In this document: positions 58,544 to 64,000 of the stretch, piece after piece
Layout: each line of letters begins with the position of its first letter
How positions within the stretch are numbered: position 1 is the first letter of the stretch
The notes under the pieces: generated by a model
Databases searched by the model: none
Told to the model about the DNA's origin: nothing
Seen by the model: the letters and a program-made list of their open reading frames with translations, nothing else
Position numbers and translations under genes: made by a program
Assembly (NCBI GenBank): GCA_963681505.1
Contig: OY811990.1
Coordinates: 2,083,472 to 2,147,471, forward strand
Reading direction: 5' to 3'
DNA length: 64,000 bases
Source: Eunapius fragilis
Lineage: Eukaryota; Porifera; Demospongiae; Spongillida; Spongillidae

Positions 58544-59345
58544 TTATAAAAATACAGTTATTATACCAGTTGACTTTATGCCTTTCATTCTACTTCGGAG
58601 ACCTTCTCTTTTGCGTAAATCCCTTATTTTAGCAAATGTATGATGCTTGTTTTCTCTCCTCCTAGTGTACTTCTGAGTATCTGCAGTAGCTGAAGGTGTC
58701 ACACATGTAGTTTTGAATTCTGTTTTACAAACTGGTGAAATGCTGATGTCAGCAGGTAGAACAAAAAAACCACATTGCTTTTTGGGTGTACTTGTTACAA
58801 AGCCATCATTAATGTCACACATCGTTTCAGAAAATGAAATGGTCTGTTGGAGCCTGCTTAACTGAAGTTCATTGTCAACAAAGCCTATGTCACCAGTACA
58901 CAAAGTGGAGTGACATTTGTTCACTTCATCACTGATGCTACCTTGGCCTAAATGTTTTGTCACTCCACTCATTGGAGCTGAGTATTGCTGGGAAACTACA
59001 ATGTCACCTACACTTTGGCAAAAAGGAACCGAAGAAATCTGACAGATAGTGTCATCAATCCCACCAGCATCAGTACTCACTACACAAGCACCATGGCCAA
59101 CCATTCTATCTGATTCCAACTTTACTTGACTGTCATGACTGGATTGGATGCACCCATCATCAGAAGAGGAAATTGCTATCCTTTTTTTGCGGTAACATCC
59201 CACAGCTATTGGACTGCATGTTTCATCACTGCTGCTACAAGTCTGGAACACGGATGAATCTGAGAAATGAAAAACTGGACCTTTAGTGGAATAATATGGT
59301 TTCAGTCGGCACACATTCAGTACTTTCATGAGTGCTTTTCCAGTT
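58544..59345 (-). CDS. Ginger-like element: GPY-type segment and Ser-rich linker
   Basis: The frame opens just after the palindrome at 59347 and continues 261 codons from the Met at 59329. VLNVCRLKPYYS (near the start) matches the C-terminal GPY/F-like end of Ginger integrases. The rest is a Ser/Cys-rich, low-order linker ending in a basic stretch (RRRENKHHTFAKIRDLRKRE). The integrase middle, with the second Asp and the Glu, is missing just upstream, so the product would be defective. Confidence 0.65.
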
Positions 59346-59346
59346 G

Positions 59347-59463
59347 AAGGATAAGAGTGCTAACAGTGTTGCTATTTTCTTGTACAAGACCATTTGCAGG
59401 TATATTATACCTGCAAATGGTCTTGTACAAGAAAATAGCAACACTGTTAGCACTCTTATCCTT
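59347..59463. repeat. perfect 58-bp palindrome with 1-nt loop
   Basis: The arms 59347-59404 and 59406-59463 are exact reverse complements. The right arm is the 3' end of the integrase exon (minus strand) with its splice donor. The left arm is an inverted copy at the junction where the rest of the integrase is deleted. Confidence 0.95.
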
Positions 59464-59992
59464 TATTGCCTCTGCTTCTGGCCATATAGAGCAAAGTAGC
59501 AACATACTTATTTCCCTGAGTGGTTACTGGGAGAGGCCCAATTAGATCGATACCAACCTATGGAAATACATCAATCCATATACCGTTATTAAGAAATCAA
59601 TGCAGTTATGTACCTGATACCAAACTTTTGATTTGACAGGGATTGGATGGAGGACTGTGTCAGCTTTGATGAACTTAACATCATTGTTTCTCTGGCATAC
59701 ATCACAAGTTTTCACAAAGTCACGAATCTCATTAACCATATCCTTCCAATAAAATCTTGCAACGATCTTTTCTTCAGTTTTGTCTCGTCCAAGATGCGCT
59801 CCCCCTTCAGTTTTGGAGAAAACAAAGTGAAACTAATAAAAGATAAATATGTATTACAACGATCAGGAGCGTATCCATACAGGTTTCCATGTTGCCAGAA
59901 CCCTCCCCCCTCCCCACATTGAGCGCAATTACTTAACCGCCGTTAATATGTGTTAAATAATCAAAATTCGGACATTGTATATCGGGGTCAAG

Positions 59993-60026
<34 letters not shown>

Positions 60027-60432
60027 CTTCTTCCCCGTTCGTATTTGGTCTATCATTTCCTTCCCCGCTGGTATTTGGTATACTTTCCCCTTCCCCGCTC
60101 GTATTTGGCCTACAGCATAGTGGATCCCTTCCTTTCGATTGACGTTCTAAGTTGGAAACCCCCACTTTGAAATCCTGACCTGACGATTTACCTTCTGGTG
60201 AAGCGTGGCAAGCTATCATTATTCTTTCCTGCTCTTCTTTAGATTTGATCACACGCTTCCACTGCCGATCGCCACTCATATCCTTTAAACAACGTTTAGC
60301 ATAATAAAGAGCGCCGCTCTCAATCTTGTAATTTCCACACGCTTTGCGTCTGAAAGAACGTTTCTGATCTTTCGAAAATCCTACTGGATACCTTCCTTTC
60401 AACAAGAAGTTAAAAACGTTTTCGTAGTCCAT
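59411..60432 (-). pseudogene. Ginger-like integrase, N-terminal exons
   Basis: Exon 1 (60432-60192, ATG at 60432) encodes the N-terminal region ending ACHASPE. Exon 2 (59804-59614) has HLGRDK, FYWKDM and CDVCQRNN, completing an HHCC zinc domain. Exon 3 (59557-59411) has GIDLIGPLP and, after a frameshift, WPEAEAIKDKSAN. Donors and acceptors are canonical (GAAG/GTAAAT, CAG/GTACAT, CCATAG/GTTGG). The frameshift removes the DYFSK part around the first catalytic Asp, and the second Asp and Glu are deleted. The element is therefore dead despite the intact protease/PHD exon downstream. Confidence 0.75.
59996..60026. repeat. C-homopolymer in Ginger intron 1
   Basis: About 30 consecutive C within the intron, flanked by three short repeats of TTCCCCGYTNGTATTTGG. 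The poly-Gly frame reported on the minus strand is an artefact. Confidence 0.85.
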
Positions 60433-60569
60433 GACCGGCAGCACTCGTCTACTCTAAAAAGAAACTCTCTCCACGTGTGGAGATCAGTTGATACACGCAT
60501 GCGCAGTTACGAGGATTCGAAGGCTAAGTGTTTCGTTGAACGTTTATTGCAAACGTCAAAAAGTAGGGG

Positions 60570-60655
60570 GGTGGGGTGGGGGGGGGGGGGGGGGACATCT
60601 GTGCCTAGGAAAAAATGTCCGGCATGGGGGGACAATAATTACTAGAGGGGGACGT
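60570..60655. repeat. G-tract with single CCTAGG half-palindrome
   Basis: A G-homopolymer followed by GGGGACATCTGTGCCTAGG and AATGTCC, then GGGGGGACAATAATTACTAG. It is a degenerate member of the GC-tract palindrome family. Confidence 0.65.
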
Positions 60656-60990
60656 TTATTCCCGTTAAGACCGAAGTCTGGCATCAAATTGGGATCGATC
60701 TTGTAGGCCCTCTTAAACGTACACGCAGAGGAAATAGGTATGTTCTATTTATTTTGTGCAATCTGCTACTAGTAGATTGTTTGTGAACAAAATACTGTTA
60801 TGCATGCTTGATAGTTTCACCCAGACCACGTTTGCAGCCAGTATTGCCACTGTGCCTGCTGAGTACAACCAGTTCATTCATAAGTATACAAGAATAGTAC
60901 AAGACACACAAACATGTTTCTTCTTCAGACACAAAGACCACAAAAAGTTAGTGTCTTTTACTGTTATGCCAATGCCACATCAGTGAATGA
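60655..60990 (+). pseudogene. third Ginger-like integrase fragment
   Basis: The plus strand reads IPVKTEVWHQ then GIDLVGPLKRTRRGNRYV (about 60660-60740), the segment around the first catalytic Asp. It is fused without the intron that separates these parts in the other copies. Afterwards the similarity is lost. Confidence 0.6.
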
Positions 60991-61120
60991 AAATGTAATA
61001 TTGAATGAGAAAAGTATTACATTATTTGATGATGAACATGCTCATAGCAAGCAAGTAAGACAAGATTCTGTTCTTAAAGACCAACTGTATTAATTCCATC
61101 TGCTGCGTTTATCTTCATCA

Positions 61121-63733
61121 GCAGAGTAGGAGAATTAGCAGCACCGGTTCGCCAGAAACGCAGCAGACGACTAAGATCTATGACGGCACTATAGAGCAGA
61201 TGGCAGCACCATAGATACTAGCTATGGCAGCTCTAATGTCCAGTTTGGAGAGCCATTGTGATCATCTACAAAATGGCATACATAGTGTCTCGACTGACGA
61301 AAACTTCACAATCTAGGAGACCAAGAGAGTCTTGTCAAATAGAACACTGCGGTCGACATATGTGGTACTCCAAATTAGATGGCATTCTGAGTGGTGTTGG
61401 GTGTTAATCCACCCTTTACTTAGAAGTAGAGTTAACAATATTCAACCTGATCATTACGTCATTGAGAATCAACTGGTCCAAGAAATTAAACTGCCCAAAG
61501 TTTAGGCAGTGTTGCGTTGGACAGGTGCATGTTACAGTCAGTAAAAACTGCTTTTAGGGGTTCTAAAAACTAAAAATCTGCGGTTACAACTTCGTGCAAC
61601 TTCTACAATCCGCGGTTACTACTTCGTACAAAACATCAAGAGACTCTATTTTAATGCAGATCTCGGGTTACATCAATTCCCATGGCAACAACATCTGTCC
61701 TGCCGCCATCGAAACTCGGCTTCTCCAAATATTCTGAAGAGCACTACCACGGGGAGGCAATGTAGGCAGCACATGAATGATGGGACAAGGAGAGAAGCAT
61801 CAAGCCCACTTTCCCACATACTAGTTAAGCACATTCATAAATAAATGTGCACAAAGATCTAGTCCAGTCATACATGCCGTCCATGGAGCTGAGTTAAGAA
61901 CGCGAATTTTTATAGTACTGTGGGAAACTGATACAGATACATGTACATTCGGATAGCTTCATTAAGAAAAGCATTCTTAAATTTGCGCAATCTAATCGAG
62001 AAGTTGCGATCTAATCGAGGTGTTGAGTCTATTTATCACCAGCAGCAGTAACACTACATGCACAGAGCTGACAGCTGGAGCCCATTCCGTCCAGCATCGT
62101 CGGTTATAATTAATACCGTAAATGGCTACGCCCAGCGGTACAGATATGGGTGCGGCTTTGCAGTTATTATTGAAGCCCGATATCCATTCCGGTCTAATCT
62201 TGTTTCCATTCCAAATTTGCAATACTTCACTATTTGGTTTTCTCTACATTTGCATGCAGGGACTAACAAATGAACTATATCATTGCAGCACTCAGTTTCG
62301 TTGAATTTCTCGACTCACTCGTTAATGTCTATTGTCTTGAATGTTCACCCGGGGGTACGATTGCACACCCGAGAGTGCACAGCTAAAAGGGCTAAGGTCA
62401 CTCGTTAATGAAAGCGTCGACATTTGAACGGAAAAAATCGGGCAGAATTGGTGCTCCCAATGAAATGGAGAATAAATGGAAGCAAATTGATGCGGATAAA
62501 ATAACGAAATGGCGGAAACGCACACAGACCCTTGTGGCCTTCACGGTCTGCATACAGATTGTCATCAGGGGAAAGGAATAGGTTTCACACTGTCATGTCA
62601 GTGATAAACGACAGCCTGCATACAGTGAGGTGCATGCCTAAAGTTTCGTTTTTCCAGGAATTAATAAAGTAAGGATTCTTGTGACTTGTAAATTCCGCGG
62701 TTTTGAAAAATGACAAAAGTATTCATAATCCCCGCCGTTTATTTTAAAAGCAAATCGTTAGCGTGGTATTTCATACCCTTGCGACAGCCGGCTGAAATAC
62801 AAAGAATGCTGAAGGAACTGTTTCTTCTTGTGACCTTCCTGGCGCTTCAACCTGACGCCCGTCCTAAGCACTATGAGGTTTGCGACTGTAAGCGTACGTC
62901 ATTTGGTATTCAGAAGATCCACTGAAGATGAGCGAAGAGGTCGATATCGAAGGGGTCTGAGGGTTCATAACAGTGAATTATTCGATAATTGTGACAACAT
63001 TCTAGAGAGTAAGAACATTGCTGTAAAGGCGTGTATTAATTTGTAGTTCTACCCGTATCTGAAGAAACGTTGAATTCTGAAAGTGTGACGTTCCAGGTCC
63101 AGTTCAGAATATTCGAATAATCCATTTATAGCATCGCGTAACAACTTGCATTCTGACATATTGCTCTTATCATCCAGAAATTGGAGGTAAGTCTCTGCAA
63201 TTACACTGCATCTTGCTGTGCTTGTTGGCTTATTCTTTGCCGATTCTGAACAATGCAGTGCGTAAGTATCAATGATGCTGCATTTGAGATTGTACATTAC
63301 AATACCAACTTATCCATGGACAACTCATGACAACTGCAGACTGTAAGATTAAATCATGTTACATTTTCCACTGCACCTTAGCATACTGTACCTCTACGTA
63401 TTTCTCGGCTCTCCATCAAAATCACAATGATCAATGCAGGCTGTAAGTATCAATGGTGTTGCATTTCCCTTCACACGAAAACATGCCTAATTTTACTCAT
63501 CATGCCCCTTATGTTCTACTATGAACAATGAAGACGCTTGTAAGTATCATCAATGTTGCATTTCTCATTGCACCATAATATGCCTACGTATTCCTTGTCC
63601 TTCTTGGTTATCATTATGAACATTAGAATGTAAGTATCCAAGATGTTGCATTTCCCATTGCACCTTAACATGCATGTCTCTACTTGTGCATTGTGATGTT
63701 GCCTTCACATGTTTAATTATCCCGGCTTTAGGC
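61121..63733. repeat. right arm of 2.6-kb inverted duplication
   Basis: The inverted partner of 52203-54823, separated by about 6.3 kb. Differences are scattered single bases, and neither arm shows a long insertion. Confidence 0.9.
62806..63733 (+). pseudogene. microexon gene copy 3, truncated by the duplication end
   Basis: Exon 1 begins at the ATG at 62806 (same signal peptide as copy 2) and ends GACT/GTAAGC. Candidate microexons follow in the same order as in copy 2: a 9-nt one at 63178-63186, TGC 63259-63261, ACT 63340-63342, GCT 63440-63442, a 6-nt one at 63534-63539 and AAT 63627-63629. The arm then ends at about 63733 and no further units or last exon are present, so this copy cannot make the full product. 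Confidence 0.55.
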
Positions 63734-64000
63734 CATTCCAAATGTGAAAATAGTTTCCCGTCCGGACCTTTTACCAAAACCCATGCGGGCGGGCGGCTAT
63801 TATCCATTATTTACATATAATTATTAAAAATGAATACATTAAATATTCTATATCTCACATTATCAGGCATGAATACAAAAGGTGGCAGAACGGAAAATTA
63901 TGGCGCTGTATGTCCGGACCGGTAACGATTGATGACTGAGACGCTTAGGCAAGAAGAAACACGCAAAGCCTTTTCTTAAATTGCTATTATTAAATGGCGG
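63734..64000. other. no gene seen
   Basis: Unique sequence beyond the duplication arm, with two GTCCGGACC-like words (63750 and 63913). Nothing recognisable. Confidence 0.4.

Overview
This window looks like nuclear DNA of an early-branching invertebrate, most plausibly a sponge. That is an inference from content, not from a marker gene. There are no operons, ribosome binding sites, CRISPR arrays or rRNA genes. Candidate introns are short (about 60-150 bp, GT...AG). The one clear cellular gene is a class C G-protein-coupled receptor of the GABA-B type without a cysteine-rich linker. The rest is mostly layered transposable elements, satellites and inverted duplications. LAYOUT. 1-7.4 kb: a TIR element with a 9-bp target duplication (1180-2068), a 155-bp tandem repeat (2936-3490), GC-tract palindrome arrays (4075-4250, 6480-6600), a Ginger-like integrase relic (4790-5402) and a hairpin MITE (6255-6422). 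7.4-12.6 kb: a 1.8-kb fold-back, a hAT/ZMYM1-like relic, and an inverted array of 183-bp units. 12.7-18.2 kb: a minus-strand gene for a DUF7869-like, RNase H-like protein with C2H2 fingers. Its N-terminal acidic tract is expanded by a perfect (ATC)1058 repeat. 18.6-20.85 kb: the GABA-B-like receptor, with one frameshift. 22.3-27.2 kb: fragments and one full copy (unit A) of an element with a Lys/Arg-rich exon and a hairpin terminus. 27.2-29.95 kb: a broken reverse transcriptase gene. 30.8-34.35 kb: a multi-exon gene joining a RAG1-type N-terminal region (zinc region plus RING) to a transposase-like core, as in N-RAG-TP elements. 34.7-42.1 kb: a three-level nest. A GC-tract element is split by unit B, and unit B is split by a Ty3/gypsy retrotransposon with only 92-bp LTRs. 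An uninterrupted relative of each host is also in the window. 44.3-53.1 kb: two inverted paralogues of a small secreted-protein gene whose body is a tandem array of about 90-bp units. Each unit carries AG-NNN-GTAAGT, a candidate symmetric 3-nt microexon. 52.2-63.7 kb: a 2.6-kb near-identical inverted duplication that gives a third, partial copy of that gene. Between its arms lie a chromodomain/hAT relic and a Ginger-like transposon with Ulp1 protease and PHD domains. HOW IT WORKS TOGETHER. No pathway is visible. The receptor is a plasma-membrane signalling protein. The microexon genes look like secreted-peptide genes that could diversify by splicing. Everything else is mobile DNA at various stages of decay.
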